64,000 bases of DNA. It comes from Planctomycetaceae bacterium (GTDB taxonomy: Bacteria > Planctomycetota > Phycisphaerae > Sedimentisphaerales > UBA12454). Shown piece by piece: positions 52,637 to 61,614 of this stretch. Both the position numbers and the translations under genes were made by a program. The number at the start of each line of letters is the position of its first letter. Positions within the stretch are counted from its first letter, which is position 1. The stretch is from positions 1 to 64,000 of the forward strand of contig JAJFVK010000017.1 of assembly GCA_021371795.1 (NCBI GenBank). Reading direction: 5' to 3'. The notes beneath the pieces were generated by a model. It worked only from the letters and a program-made list of their open reading frames with translations. It was not told the origin of the DNA and searched no databases.

Positions 52637-53119
52637 TTAACCACGAATGAACACGAATAAACACTATATAACTGATACGATATAAATGTGTGATGAAGCT
52701 GAAATAATTTATAAGGATTTATCTTACAAGATTACCGGCTTGGCTCTTGAGGTACATAACGAGTTGGGCTGCGGTTTTTTGGAAAAGGTATATGAGAATG
52801 CGATGATGATGCTTTTAGGAAGCGAGAAGATTCTCGCAAAACAGCAGGCTCCGGTTAATGTTTATTTTCAGGAAAGAGTGGTAGGCGAGTATTTCGCGGA
52901 TATTCTGGTTGATAACAAAATAATTTTGGAATTGAAAGCGGTGGATGCCATTACGAATATTCACGCCGCGCAAGTGTTGAATTATCTGCGGGCGACAGGA
53001 ATAAAATTGGGAATAATATTAAATTTCGGCAACCCAAAGTTTACTTTCAAGCGATTAGTATTATAAAAAAATAATTAGTGTATATTCGTGGTTAATAAAA
53101 AGTAATAATTCGTGGTTAA
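52637..53119. mobile_element. candidate repeat-bounded cassette (GxxExxY gene)
   Basis: The left side 52637-52665 (ttaaccacgaatgaacacga, then ataaacacta) is inversely matched by 53076-53095 (tagtgtatattcgtggttaa), with a further copy attcgtggttaa at 53108-53119. Between them lies only the GxxExxY gene. Terminal inverted repeats around one gene and its position between gatA and gatB suggest an inserted cassette. No target-site duplication was established. Confidence 0.4.
52686..53066 (+). CDS. GxxExxY family protein
   Basis: 126 residues. The family motif is GCGFLEKVYENAM (GxxExxY); further conserved parts are VYFQERVVGEYFADILVDNK and IILELKAVDAI, which have the D...E.K pattern of PD-(D/E)XK nucleases. 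The C-terminus is YLRATGIKLGIILNFG. Family function is uncertain; a nuclease-like fold is inferred from the motif. Such genes are common, scattered and often repeat-flanked. Confidence 0.9.
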   Translation: MCDEAEIIYKDLSYKITGLALEVHNELGCGFLEKVYENAMMMLLGSEKILAKQQAPVNVYFQERVVGEYFADILVDNKIILELKAVDAITNIHAAQVLNYLRATGIKLGIILNFGNPKFTFKRLVL

Positions 53120-53120
53120 A

Positions 53121-54581
53121 ATGATGGCTATAGATAAAAAAATTATTGTAGGTTTGGAAATTCACGTTCAGCTTGCGACGAAAACGAAAATGTTTTGCGG
53201 GTGCGAGCTTGTTTTTGCTGGCGAACCGAACAGCAGGGTTTGCCCGGTGTGTTTGGGGCTTCCCGGCGCACTGCCGGTGATGAACAGACAAGCGGTCGAA
53301 TTTTCCATGTTGACGGCGACGGCACTGAATTGTAAGGTTGCTGAATTTACAAAATGGGATCGCAAGAGTTATTATTATCCGGATTTGCCGAAAAATTATC
53401 AGATTAGCCAGTATGATTTGCCGATTGGCTCGAACGGCTTTATTGAAATTCCGGTCGGCGATGCTTTCAAGAAAATTCGAATCCTCCGTGCGCATCTTGA
53501 AGAGGACGCCGGCAAAAATATCCATTCCGGCAATTGTTCGCAGGTCGATTTGAACAGGGCGGGCACTCCTTTGCTGGAGATTGTAACCGAGCCTGATATG
53601 AACAGCCCTGAAGAAGTAAAGGCGCTTGCGGTTGAATTGCAGCGGATTGTGCGGTTCCTCGGCGTTTCCGAAGCGGATATGCAAAAAGGGCACATGCGGT
53701 TCGAGCCGAATATAAATCTGCACATTACCAAAGACGGTCAGGTTTATAAAACGCCGATTACCGAAGTGAAGAATCTCAACAGCTTCAAGGCCCTTGAAAA
53801 AAGCGTTGCTTATGAAGTGCAGAGGCAGTTCGACGAATTTATGGAAACCGGTCAGTGCCTCAAGAGCGGCAATAAAAAAACTTTCGGCTGGGATGATGTA
53901 CGTGAAGTAACAGTTTTGCAGCGTGAAAAAGAAGAAGCACACGATTACAGATATTTCCCTGACCCCGACCTTGTTCCGGTTGTTGTTGATGAAAAATGGC
54001 TCGGCGAAATTAAGACAAGGCTTTGCGAACTGCCTTTGGCTATGCAGGCAAGATTCGTCAGTCAATATGGCTTGAGCGAGTATGACGCGTCCGTGCTGAC
54101 AGGCGACAAAGAAACCGCGGAATTTTTTGATAGTGCCGTAAAGGCAGGCGGTGAGCCGAAGAGGATTTGCAATCTCGTTACGCAGACAGGTTTGAAAATC
54201 GCGAACGAAAAAGGCTGCGGCGTCGCACAGATTGGCATTGAACCGCAAAGACTTGCCGAACTTGTGAAAATGATTGCAGCGGGGCAAATAAGCGCAACGG
54301 CCGCGGTAACGATATTTGTTGAAATGACCGGCAGTAAAGAATCGCCGGAGCAGATTGCCGCAAGGTTAAACCTGATTCAGAAAAGCGACGCGGGCGAACT
54401 TGAGAAAATCGTCGATGAAGTTTTAGCGGCCAATGCGCAGGCAGTTGCGGATGCCAAAAGCGACGGCAAGAAAAGCAAAAAATCTGTCGGCTTTTTGATG
54501 GGTCAGGTTATGCAGGAGACAAAAGGAACTGCAAATCCGCAGGTTGTCGCAAAAATTCTTGATGCCAAGCTGAAAGCGTAA
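53121..54581 (+). CDS. gatB: Asp/Glu-tRNA amidotransferase subunit B
   Basis: 486 residues from the ATG at 53121 (ATG 53124 and GTG 53112 also possible; the GTG is part of the upstream repeat). Kinase-like catalytic cradle: VGLEIHVQLATKTKMFCGC, CPVCLGLPG, YYYPDLPKNYQISQYD, HLEEDAGK, plus helical and YqeY-type tail domains (KSVGFLMGQVMQET). It phosphorylates and amidates the mischarged tRNA with ammonia from GatA. The start region has no clear ribosome binding site. Confidence 0.95.
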   Translation: MMAIDKKIIVGLEIHVQLATKTKMFCGCELVFAGEPNSRVCPVCLGLPGALPVMNRQAVEFSMLTATALNCKVAEFTKWDRKSYYYPDLPKNYQISQYDLPIGSNGFIEIPVGDAFKKIRILRAHLEEDAGKNIHSGNCSQVDLNRAGTPLLEIVTEPDMNSPEEVKALAVELQRIVRFLGVSEADMQKGHMRFEPNINLHITKDGQVYKTPITEVKNLNSFKALEKSVAYEVQRQFDEFMETGQCLKSGNKKTFGWDDVREVTVLQREKEEAHDYRYFPDPDLVPVVVDEKWLGEIKTRLCELPLAMQARFVSQYGLSEYDASVLTGDKETAEFFDSAVKAGGEPKRICNLVTQTGLKIANEKGCGVAQIGIEPQRLAELVKMIAAGQISATAAVTIFVEMTGSKESPEQIAARLNLIQKSDAGELEKIVDEVLAANAQAVADAKSDGKKSKKSVGFLMGQVMQETKGTANPQVVAKILDAKLKA

Positions 54582-54651
54582 AGTAACCTCTAAAATGTCA
54601 TTGCGAGGAGTCCCATTGAGCGTAAGCGAATATCGGGACGACGAAGCAATC
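54579..54651. repeat. CCTCTAAAA end joined to a cattgcgag palindrome
   Basis: taaagtaacctctaaaa (54579-54595) matches one end of the CCTCTAAAAA family. It is followed by a nested inverted repeat: attgc (54600-54604)/gcaat (54646-54650) and gtccc (54610-54614)/gggac (54635-54639). Lies between convergent gatB and plsY and may act as a bidirectional hairpin. Confidence 0.55.
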
Positions 54652-54668
54652 TCAATCGTGCGAAAAGA

Positions 54669-55316
54669 TTAGGTTTTCTTTTGCAGAACTTTGTGTTCTG
54701 TGCCTGCGAGGATTCTTTTGATATTGCTGCGGTGAAGATATATCACCAATGAACACAAAACGACCGCGACCAGAATCAACGGCATAAGATTTTTGAAATG
54801 CCAGCTTTTAATTGCCGCCGTAAAGGCGATTAATATTACAGGAAACACCGCCGCTGCAATAACCGACGCCAGCGAAATATATTTCCAGATTAAAACGATA
54901 ATCGCCCACAGTGCAAACGCGATAATGCCGGGGATTGCCAGATAAGGCCAAACTCCCAGAACCACGCCGAAACTCGTCGCGACGCCTTTTCCGCCTTTGA
55001 ACCCGTGATACACAGGAAATACGTGTCCGAGTATCGCCGCAACTCCGACCGCAAGCCAGACGCAGAAAACCGCAGGCGTAGGCGAATCCGGAATAATCAA
55101 AATTTTCGCCGCAAGAACAGGAATGAACCCTTTGAGCACATCGGTTGCAAAGCAGACATAAGCCCATTTTCGTCCGCACGCGCGAGAAAGGTTCGTTGCG
55201 CCGAGATTGCCGGAGCCGATTTTGCGAAGGTCGACGCCGTGCGCTTTAGCGATGAGCATCGCGAATGAAACCGAACCGATAAGATATGATATAATAATCA
55301 GAATAAATGATTTCAT
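54669..55316 (-). CDS. plsY: acyl-phosphate:glycerol-3-phosphate acyltransferase
   Basis: 215 residues with five predicted membrane helices. The three PlsY motifs are visible: GSGNLGATNLSRACG, GHVFPVYHGFKGGKGVAT and a later helical motif before the C-terminus. It starts phosphatidic acid synthesis at the inner membrane. Last gene of the LPS/envelope operon, overlapping the GT4 gene by 4 bases. Confidence 0.94.
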   Translation of the reverse strand: MKSFILIIISYLIGSVSFAMLIAKAHGVDLRKIGSGNLGATNLSRACGRKWAYVCFATDVLKGFIPVLAAKILIIPDSPTPAVFCVWLAVGVAAILGHVFPVYHGFKGGKGVATSFGVVLGVWPYLAIPGIIAFALWAIIVLIWKYISLASVIAAAVFPVILIAFTAAIKSWHFKNLMPLILVAVVLCSLVIYLHRSNIKRILAGTEHKVLQKKT

Positions 55317-56491
55317 TTTGCAGTCCTGTTGCGGATTATTTCTTCATAGAGTTCGAGAAGTTTTGCGCAGTGAGCCTTGATGGAAACTTTCGATTTTATG
55401 TTGTCTTCTTCAATTGCTTTTTTCGCCGCGGCGATATTTTCCGTAATGCAGTAATATTTTATAGCTTCGGCCAAAGCGCCGATATTGTCCGGCGAATCGA
55501 AAACTTTGCCGTGCCTGTCTGCGGCGAACAAATCCGCTGCGCCGTTGAATTTTGTCGTGATGACAGGTTTGCCTGCGCCGAGTGCTTCGAGGATGAATCT
55601 GCTTGCAGGGTCGTAATACGTCGGCAGAACCGCAACATCTGACATCATAACCAGATTTTGTATGTTTCCGGTCTGGCCCATATAAATTATTTTGTCCTTT
55701 ATGCCCGCCTTCGCCGCGATACTTTTGTATTTTTCGATTTGTCCGCGTCCCGCAACGATTAAATACGCCGGCCTCCTGGTGGTTCTTTCCTTTATCATCG
55801 CCATCGCATCGATAAGACTCAACAGGCCTTTAAGCCGGAAATTATTCGCAGCGAAAAGAAAAAACACAGGGTCGTCACTTTCTTTTATATTGAATCGCGA
55901 AAGTATCAAAGCGCGTATTCTATCGATTCGACTTTTATCAATGTTCCTGAATAATTTTACGCCGTTGGGAATTATGCGGATTCTTGAATCAGGCAGACTA
56001 TAATGCTTTTGAAATTGTTTTTTAACGTATTCGCTCAAGGCTGCGATGATTGGACCGTTTTCTTTTTCACACAATTTTCGTTCCGCGCGAACAAGTTTCG
56101 TCCTTTTGAAATTGGCGAAACTCGTCAGCATTTTGAATATCCTCACGGCATTGCCTTTGTAGCTGGCGGCGTTGCGAATGGCAGCTTCCGCATAGCTTCC
56201 GCCTCGCGGCTGATATATGTCGGCAAAATCCAGAGGAAGCGTGCTGTGGATTATATCGTATTTGTTTGCCTTGAAATGTTCGACAAGAGCGTCGCGAAAA
56301 ACATCAAAGCTGATTCGTTTTTCGGATTCCGGAAACAAAACCTGCACACGTCGCGAATGAGCGGTGCCCGTAGCAGCGAGGACTTTCACATCCGTGCCGT
56401 TCATTGCCAACGAGGCGGCAAGTTCGAAGATGCTTCGTTCAGCTCCGCCAAGGGATATATTTGCGCGTTCTGTTATTATCGCTACTTTCAT
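55313..56491 (-). CDS. family 4 glycosyltransferase
   Basis: 392 residues, GT-B fold: N-terminal ISLGGAERSIFELAASL, and C-terminal nucleotide-sugar domain with VAGRGQIEKYK and LPTYYDPASRFILEALGAGK (the E-x7-E region). It probably adds a sugar to the LPS core, as its operon partners make heptose and a core kinase. Donor and acceptor are unknown. 4-bp overlaps on both sides. Confidence 0.88.
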   Translation of the reverse strand: MKVAIITERANISLGGAERSIFELAASLAMNGTDVKVLAATGTAHSRRVQVLFPESEKRISFDVFRDALVEHFKANKYDIIHSTLPLDFADIYQPRGGSYAEAAIRNAASYKGNAVRIFKMLTSFANFKRTKLVRAERKLCEKENGPIIAALSEYVKKQFQKHYSLPDSRIRIIPNGVKLFRNIDKSRIDRIRALILSRFNIKESDDPVFFLFAANNFRLKGLLSLIDAMAMIKERTTRRPAYLIVAGRGQIEKYKSIAAKAGIKDKIIYMGQTGNIQNLVMMSDVAVLPTYYDPASRFILEALGAGKPVITTKFNGAADLFAADRHGKVFDSPDNIGALAEAIKYYCITENIAAAKKAIEEDNIKSKVSIKAHCAKLLELYEEIIRNRTAK

Positions 56492-57300
56492 TTCGTCTCG
56501 TAAGGCACAGGTCTGTTATGTTTTTTATCGTGTTTAGCCATCTGTAAGGCTTTGGCTTTTATTTTTTTTATCATTATTTTATCAGAATAACCGAGTTTTT
56601 CTTTTTGCATGTATAACAAAAAGAATCTTAACCGGTCTGCCTTGCTTATCGTATTGCCCGGCGAAGAATAGTAAAGCTGTGCGAGGTCTTTTATAAGGTA
56701 TTTTCGTGAAAAAAACAAAGGTTTAAATACTCTGGCCAAATCGATGAGCGTAAACAGACAATGCGAATTGCAGAAAATATGGCAAAGATACAAATCACGA
56801 TGACGAAAACCGGTGTCGTGGAATTTTCGCACAAAGGCCGCGAGTTTTTTTATAAAGTCTTTATCGTCCGGCAGTTTTTTCTCAAGGCTGACCGAATCAG
56901 GGATTTGTTCAGTGATGATAAAACTGCGTTTTTCAAAAATACCATCCCACTCCTGACCGAATGCGATTGTTCGAGGCGCATTTATACCGAATTCACGCAG
57001 CTTTTCGGCAGGTTCCATATCGCAGACGCTTGTGGAGATTCTCTTTTTGTGATTCAGCCAGTTTTTAATTTGTACGAGTTTGGGAGTATCCTGATAACGT
57101 TTTAAATATAGCGTGTTTTTTGGATTATCTGTTTCGAACATTATCCGCTCGCGAAATTTTGCGAGATTTTCTTTTGCGAGATTCTTACCTTTATCAAAAG
57201 AGAAAACTTTGTCTATACTTGCCAGGTCAATCCTGCCAAAACAGCGGGCAAAATTGTCATGAACAAAAAAACCGGGATTTAATTCCTTGAAGTTATTCAT
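56488..57300 (-). CDS. LPS core kinase (WaaP/KdkA family)
   Basis: 270 residues with a protein-kinase-like fold. Catalytic loop GFRHRDLYLCHIFC and metal site LIDLARVF are the WaaP/KdkA patterns; an N-terminal VSLEKKL/EQIPDSVSL segment follows the nucleotide-binding strands. It would phosphorylate a core sugar (heptose or Kdo). Cytoplasmic face of the inner membrane. It overlaps waaF by 8 bases and the GT4 gene by 4. Confidence 0.85.
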   Translation of the reverse strand: MNNFKELNPGFFVHDNFARCFGRIDLASIDKVFSFDKGKNLAKENLAKFRERIMFETDNPKNTLYLKRYQDTPKLVQIKNWLNHKKRISTSVCDMEPAEKLREFGINAPRTIAFGQEWDGIFEKRSFIITEQIPDSVSLEKKLPDDKDFIKKLAAFVRKFHDTGFRHRDLYLCHIFCNSHCLFTLIDLARVFKPLFFSRKYLIKDLAQLYYSSPGNTISKADRLRFFLLYMQKEKLGYSDKIMIKKIKAKALQMAKHDKKHNRPVPYETK

Positions 57301-58330
57301 TCTTTAATTTTCCCAATATCTTTTCAGCCTCCGAGCAAATCATCTCGGCCGAAATGGATTCCATACAATAATGCTTGTCCTGTTTGCATACAGGCTTGTC
57401 GCACGGCACGCATGGAGCCTGCCCGACGATTTTAATTTCGTCTTTGTAATCGTTGGAAGTCCATGCCGGATTATTTGGCCCAAACATCGTGATAAGTTTC
57501 CTGTTCATCGCAATTGAGATATGGCGGGGGCCTGTATCATTGGTTATTACAAGACTGGCAAAAGAGAACAACGCTTTAAGCTGACCCAGAGAAACGGGAT
57601 TTTTACCGAGATTAGTAATTGAGCATTTCGCAAGCGAGCAGATTTTTTCAGCAATGTCTGTTTCCTTTTTTACAGGACTTACTGAAACAAAAACCTGTGC
57701 GGAGAATTTCTCGGCTAAAAAGTCCGCTGTTTTAGCGAATCTTTCCTCCGGCCACATCTTGCTTGGCCCGAAAGCTCCGCCCGGCACGAGAATCACTATT
57801 GGCTTTTTGCTGTTTGGAGTAATGCCGAACTTTTCAGGAATTATTTTTTTGTCGTTTTCATTAACGGATAATTCTGTTTGTTTGTTTGAGATATCAGCGC
57901 CCAGTGCCGCGGGGATTTTCAGGTAATAATCGATTACCGAAACCGGTTTATATTTGAAAAATGAAATTTTTTCAGGCTGAAGTTTTCGCGTCAAAAGGAG
58001 TCCTCTGCCGTCTCTTGCGTAGCCGATTCTGTTTTTAATTCCCGCTAAAAAAACCGCCAGTGCCGATGCGAAAGAGTTTTTGAACAGAATCGCGTCGGTG
58101 AATTTGTATTTTTTCAGTTCTTTTGCGATTTTGAACGGGCTGTTTTCTTTCAAGATTACCCAATCGTCGCAAAATCGGCAGCCAGTTAGTATTTCAGCGT
58201 TGGTTTTGCCCGCCAGAAAGAAAATTTTGTCGTTGGCATAGATTTTCCGCAGACAGCGAAGTGCCGGCGTCGCCATTATAGCGTCGCCCATCGGAGCAGG
58301 AAGCCAAACTAATATATTTCGAACGCTCAT
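57293..58330 (-). CDS. ADP-heptose:LPS heptosyltransferase (GT9)
   Basis: 345 residues: WLPAPMGDAIMATPALRCLR at the N-terminus, LVPGGAFGPSKMWPEERF and TNDTGPRHISIAMN in the donor domain, and a C-terminal Cys cluster (APCVPCDKPVCKQDKHYC) found in WaaF-like members. It transfers L,D-heptose from ADP-heptose to the growing core. Located directly after the ADP-heptose synthesis genes. Most like WaaF, but WaaC or WaaQ roles cannot be excluded. Confidence 0.9.
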   Translation of the reverse strand: MSVRNILVWLPAPMGDAIMATPALRCLRKIYANDKIFFLAGKTNAEILTGCRFCDDWVILKENSPFKIAKELKKYKFTDAILFKNSFASALAVFLAGIKNRIGYARDGRGLLLTRKLQPEKISFFKYKPVSVIDYYLKIPAALGADISNKQTELSVNENDKKIIPEKFGITPNSKKPIVILVPGGAFGPSKMWPEERFAKTADFLAEKFSAQVFVSVSPVKKETDIAEKICSLAKCSITNLGKNPVSLGQLKALFSFASLVITNDTGPRHISIAMNRKLITMFGPNNPAWTSNDYKDEIKIVGQAPCVPCDKPVCKQDKHYCMESISAEMICSEAEKILGKLKNE

Positions 58331-59493
58331 AAATGCTTGTTACCATCTTTTTGCATAATAAAAAGCGTAAGAGACATAAGCTGAAGCACAATCGCGAAAC
58401 CAATCGCCGTGAAGACGGCACCATCTTTTCCGGTCGGCGAAAGTTTGTACCAAATCGCGACGACAAGACAGAATATTACAGCTGCCTGCAAGATGCCTGC
58501 CAGCAGTTTGAACGCCGAAAATTCCGAATATTGTTCCACGCGGTTCTTGCTCTTGAGCAGAAGTTTAATTTCCTCGAGCAGGTATTCTGTTTTAGAGCCT
58601 GTCTCAAACATCATCGGCTTATCTTTTTTCTCTTCAGCGGGCTGAACTTTTTCCTCCACCGGCTTCTCCTGTTGAACGGCTTCTTGTTGAATAGTTTCCG
58701 GCTGAACAGCTTTCTGCTGAATTGGTTCGCTTGCAGTCGGTTCAGTTTCCTGTTGCGGCTCCGGCTTAATTACCGGCAGTTTTTGTTCTATGACAGGTTC
58801 TTCTATTATTAAAGGTTTTTCTTCCGGCAAAACCGTTTCCTGTACGACAGTTTTCTTTTCTTCGATTTTTGGTTGCTCTTCTGCGGGTTTTTCGTTCACA
58901 ACCATTTTCACCGCAGTTGCGACAGGCCTTGAAGATGTTTCTCGTTTAATGATATTTACCGCTTCACGCAGATTTATAGCCTCGAAATCTGGCAGCGGGT
59001 CGTTGGCTTGTTTGGCAACCGATTTGATGTAGGATTTCACGAGGATTGTTTTGCAGCCGGCGGCTTTGCCTGCGCCGATGTCCCTGAAGTCGTTGCCGAT
59101 CATCCAGGAATTTTTCAAATCGATTTTCATTTCCTTTGAGGCGGCAAGCAGCATACCGGGTTTTGGTTTTCGCCAATCGCTGTCTTTCCTGTATTTTTCG
59201 ATTACGCCTTCCGGATGATACGGACAATAGTAAATTCTGTCGAGATATGAATTCTGCTCAGCCAGAAGGATTTTCAGCTTCTCGTGTACTTGTGTAAGGG
59301 TATTCTCATTAAAGATTCCTCGTGCAATGCCGGACTGATTTGTAATGACCACCAGTTTGTATCCCATTTTGCGAAGCTCGACCAGTGACGCTGCCGCGGC
59401 GGGAATAAGCTTCACCTGCTCGGGGCTGCTGATATAGCCGCTGTCTTCAATGATTGTATCATCCCTGTCGAGAAAAATCGCTTTTTCCGCCAT
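58327..59493 (-). CDS. gmhB: GmhB-like HAD phosphatase fused to a membrane tail
   Basis: 388 residues, about twice the normal GmhB length. Residues about 1-175 are the HAD phosphatase (FLDRDDTIIED, VITNQSGIARG, RKPKPGM, MIGNDFRDIGAGKAAG) acting on D-glycero-D-manno-heptose 1,7-bisphosphate. Then comes a Pro/Glu/Gln-rich linker (about 185-300) and two membrane helices at the C-terminus (about 328-348 and 358-380). In the zinc-loop region CPYHPEG is kept, but the following CxC of GmhB is DSDW, so half of the zinc site is missing. It probably anchors heptose synthesis at the membrane. Confidence 0.88.
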   Translation of the reverse strand: MAEKAIFLDRDDTIIEDSGYISSPEQVKLIPAAAASLVELRKMGYKLVVITNQSGIARGIFNENTLTQVHEKLKILLAEQNSYLDRIYYCPYHPEGVIEKYRKDSDWRKPKPGMLLAASKEMKIDLKNSWMIGNDFRDIGAGKAAGCKTILVKSYIKSVAKQANDPLPDFEAINLREAVNIIKRETSSRPVATAVKMVVNEKPAEEQPKIEEKKTVVQETVLPEEKPLIIEEPVIEQKLPVIKPEPQQETEPTASEPIQQKAVQPETIQQEAVQQEKPVEEKVQPAEEKKDKPMMFETGSKTEYLLEEIKLLLKSKNRVEQYSEFSAFKLLAGILQAAVIFCLVVAIWYKLSPTGKDGAVFTAIGFAIVLQLMSLTLFIMQKDGNKHL

Positions 59494-59501
59494 ATAGACT
59501 C

Positions 59502-60068
59502 CTACGAAAATTGTTTCTCCACCAAACCGCAGATAATATGATACGCAATTTGATGTATTTCCTGCGTGGCGTAGCTTTTTTCAGCCTCCGCGCACAGGCA
59601 TACATCGGCCAGCTTTTCGAGAGGCGAGTTTTTTCTGCCGGTGAAGGCGATTAATTTCGCTCCGATTTTTTTTGCGAGTTTCGCCGCCTTTAGAACGTTC
59701 GGACTTTTGCCGCTCGTTGAGAACGCCCAAAGGCAATCCTGTTTTTTTACTAATCCTTCAACCTGTTTTACGAAAATGTCATCAAAGCTGTAATCGTTAG
59801 CGATGCTTGTCATAACCGATGTGTCTGTTGACAGTGCAACCGCAGGCAGGGCTTTGCGGTTGACCAAAAATCTGCCGATAAGTTCGCCCGCGATGTGCTG
59901 CGCGTCGGCAGCCGAGCCGCCGTTGCCGCAGATGTAAATCGTTCCGCCTTTTTTTATGCTTTTGACGATTGTGTTTGCGACATCTTCAACGGTTTTGATT
60001 CCGGTTTTCTGGAATTCATCAACCATTTTTTTGTGCTGTTCGATAATTTGGTTTATATGCTGTTTCAT
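59502..60068 (-). CDS. gmhA: sedoheptulose-7-phosphate isomerase
   Basis: 188 residues, SIS fold: YICGNGGSAADAQHIAGELI, the acidic helix, STDTSVMTSIAND, FSTSGKSPNVLKAA and a C-terminal HQIAYHIICGLVE with zinc-ligand His residues. First step of heptose synthesis (sedoheptulose 7-phosphate to D-glycero-D-manno-heptose 7-phosphate). It overlaps hldE by 4 bases and is 8 bases from gmhB. Confidence 0.95.
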   Translation of the reverse strand: MKQHINQIIEQHKKMVDEFQKTGIKTVEDVANTIVKSIKKGGTIYICGNGGSAADAQHIAGELIGRFLVNRKALPAVALSTDTSVMTSIANDYSFDDIFVKQVEGLVKKQDCLWAFSTSGKSPNVLKAAKLAKKIGAKLIAFTGRKNSPLEKLADVCLCAEAEKSYATQEIHQIAYHIICGLVEKQFS

Positions 60069-61549
60069 TTATCACGTTTCCACAATGATTTCATCTTTTC
60101 GATTGTGCCTGTCGAGCTTTTGCCTTCGACAAGCTGCGCGAGTACAACTTTACCGCCGTTGCCTTCGACGAATTCTCTGCCGATAACGCCTTTCTCTGCC
60201 CAGTCCTGACCTTTAACGAGAATGTCAGGTTTTACCTGCATTATTATATTGAGCGGGTCAGGCTCATCGAAGATGACGATATAATCTATGCTTTCAAGAC
60301 CGGCAAGAACAGCGGCTCTATCGAGCTGATTGTTAATCGGTCTGTCCGGCCCTTTGATTTTTTTGATACTGCTGTCGCTGTTAAGGCCGAGTACGACAAT
60401 GTCGCCTTGCTTCTTGCAGAAACTTAAATATTCGATATGTCCCCGATGCAGCACATCGAAGCATCCGTTTGTGAAAACGATTTTCTGCTTGTGATTTCTG
60501 TGCCAGTCGAGTTGCGGGGCAAGCTGTTCACTGCTTTTGATTTTTGAGCCGCTTTTTTGCTGCCTGCTGATAAGTTCGTTCACTATTTCATCGATAGAAA
60601 CGGTCGCTGTTCCGAATTTTTCAACTTCGATACCGCCTGCTACGTTTGCGATTTGCACCGAGTTGGTATAATCGATACCCGCCGCAAGAGCCGCCGCCAA
60701 AGCCGCGAGCACCATATCGCCCGCGCCGGAAACATCGTAAACTTTCCTTACAATCGTCGGGATATGCTCAGCGATGGAATTTGTTTTTAAATATGCGCCG
60801 TCTTTGTCGAGCGTAATTATAACAGCTTCAAGGCTCAATTTTTTGATTAGAAATTCAGCCGCTTTCGCCGCGTCATCGACAGTTTTTATTTCAATGCCTG
60901 ACGCTATTGATGCTTCCAGACGGTTTGGCGTTATTACCGATGCGCCTGCGTATTTTATGAAGTCCGCTTTGGGGTGCGGGTCTATCAGAATTTTTTTGCC
61001 GGCGTGTTTTGCGATTTTGATTAAGTTTTTGCAAAAACTTTCTTCGAAAAAGCCCTTATTGTAATCCTGCAAACAGACGATATCGACTTTATCTATTAAT
61101 GATTTGAAACGTTCGATAAATTGCGTGTACAGTTCTTCGCCCAGAAGGCCGTCTTCTTCTTCGTCAACCCGCAGGAGTTGCTGCGGATGAATATGCTGGG
61201 CAAGTCCGACAAATCTCTGTTTGGTAATTGTCGGCCTGTTAGCTAATTCAATCAAACCGGTTGTGTCCGCTTGGCCTCCGAGCAATGTTTTAAGTATATT
61301 GGCGTTTAAATCTTTGCCGATAACGCCCAGACAATAAGGCTTGCATCCCAACGCTGAAAGGTCAGCCGCGACAGACGCCGCTCCGCCGGGACGATGTTCT
61401 TTTTTAACGACTTTCAAAACAGGCACCGGCGCTTCAGGACTAATCCGCAGCGCATCGCCATAGACGTAAACGTCCAAAAGAAAATCACCGGCAAGCATAA
61501 TTTTCGGCGAGCCGAGGTTTTGAACAAGTTTTATCAGTTCATCATGCAT
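60065..61549 (-). CDS. hldE: bifunctional heptose kinase/adenylyltransferase
   Basis: 494 residues, the normal fused form. The N-terminal PfkB-type kinase (about 1-325; GGAASVAADLSALG, DYNKGFF, DVSGAGDMVLAALAAA) phosphorylates C1 of heptose 7-phosphate. The C-terminal nucleotidyltransferase (about 350-494; FTNGCFDVLHRGHIEYLSF, LNSDSSIKKIKG) forms ADP-heptose. With gmhA, gmhB and distant hldD this completes ADP-L-glycero-D-manno-heptose. Confidence 0.96.
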   Translation of the reverse strand: MHDELIKLVQNLGSPKIMLAGDFLLDVYVYGDALRISPEAPVPVLKVVKKEHRPGGAASVAADLSALGCKPYCLGVIGKDLNANILKTLLGGQADTTGLIELANRPTITKQRFVGLAQHIHPQQLLRVDEEEDGLLGEELYTQFIERFKSLIDKVDIVCLQDYNKGFFEESFCKNLIKIAKHAGKKILIDPHPKADFIKYAGASVITPNRLEASIASGIEIKTVDDAAKAAEFLIKKLSLEAVIITLDKDGAYLKTNSIAEHIPTIVRKVYDVSGAGDMVLAALAAALAAGIDYTNSVQIANVAGGIEVEKFGTATVSIDEIVNELISRQQKSGSKIKSSEQLAPQLDWHRNHKQKIVFTNGCFDVLHRGHIEYLSFCKKQGDIVVLGLNSDSSIKKIKGPDRPINNQLDRAAVLAGLESIDYIVIFDEPDPLNIIMQVKPDILVKGQDWAEKGVIGREFVEGNGGKVVLAQLVEGKSSTGTIEKMKSLWKRDK

Positions 61550-61565
61550 TCAATTTAAATCCTTT

Positions 61566-61614
61566 ATTCAGTATTCAATAGCTAATGACTAATGGCTATT
61601 GAATAATGCTTTAT
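61566..61614. repeat. heptamer-periodic tract at the lpxK end
   Basis: Seven 7-base units (attcagt, attcaat, agctaat, gactaat, ggctatt, gaataat, gctttat). attcaatagc (61573-61582) and gctattgaat (61595-61604) form a perfect 10-bp inverted repeat. The lpxK stop codon (61589-61591) is inside, so the last residues of LpxK are repeat-encoded. Confidence 0.65.

Noticed and set aside
53061-54287. 408-codon open frame on the minus strand opposite gatB
   Set aside because: It lies fully antisense to a certain gatB, has no recognisable motif and no ribosome binding site. It is a shadow of codon bias.
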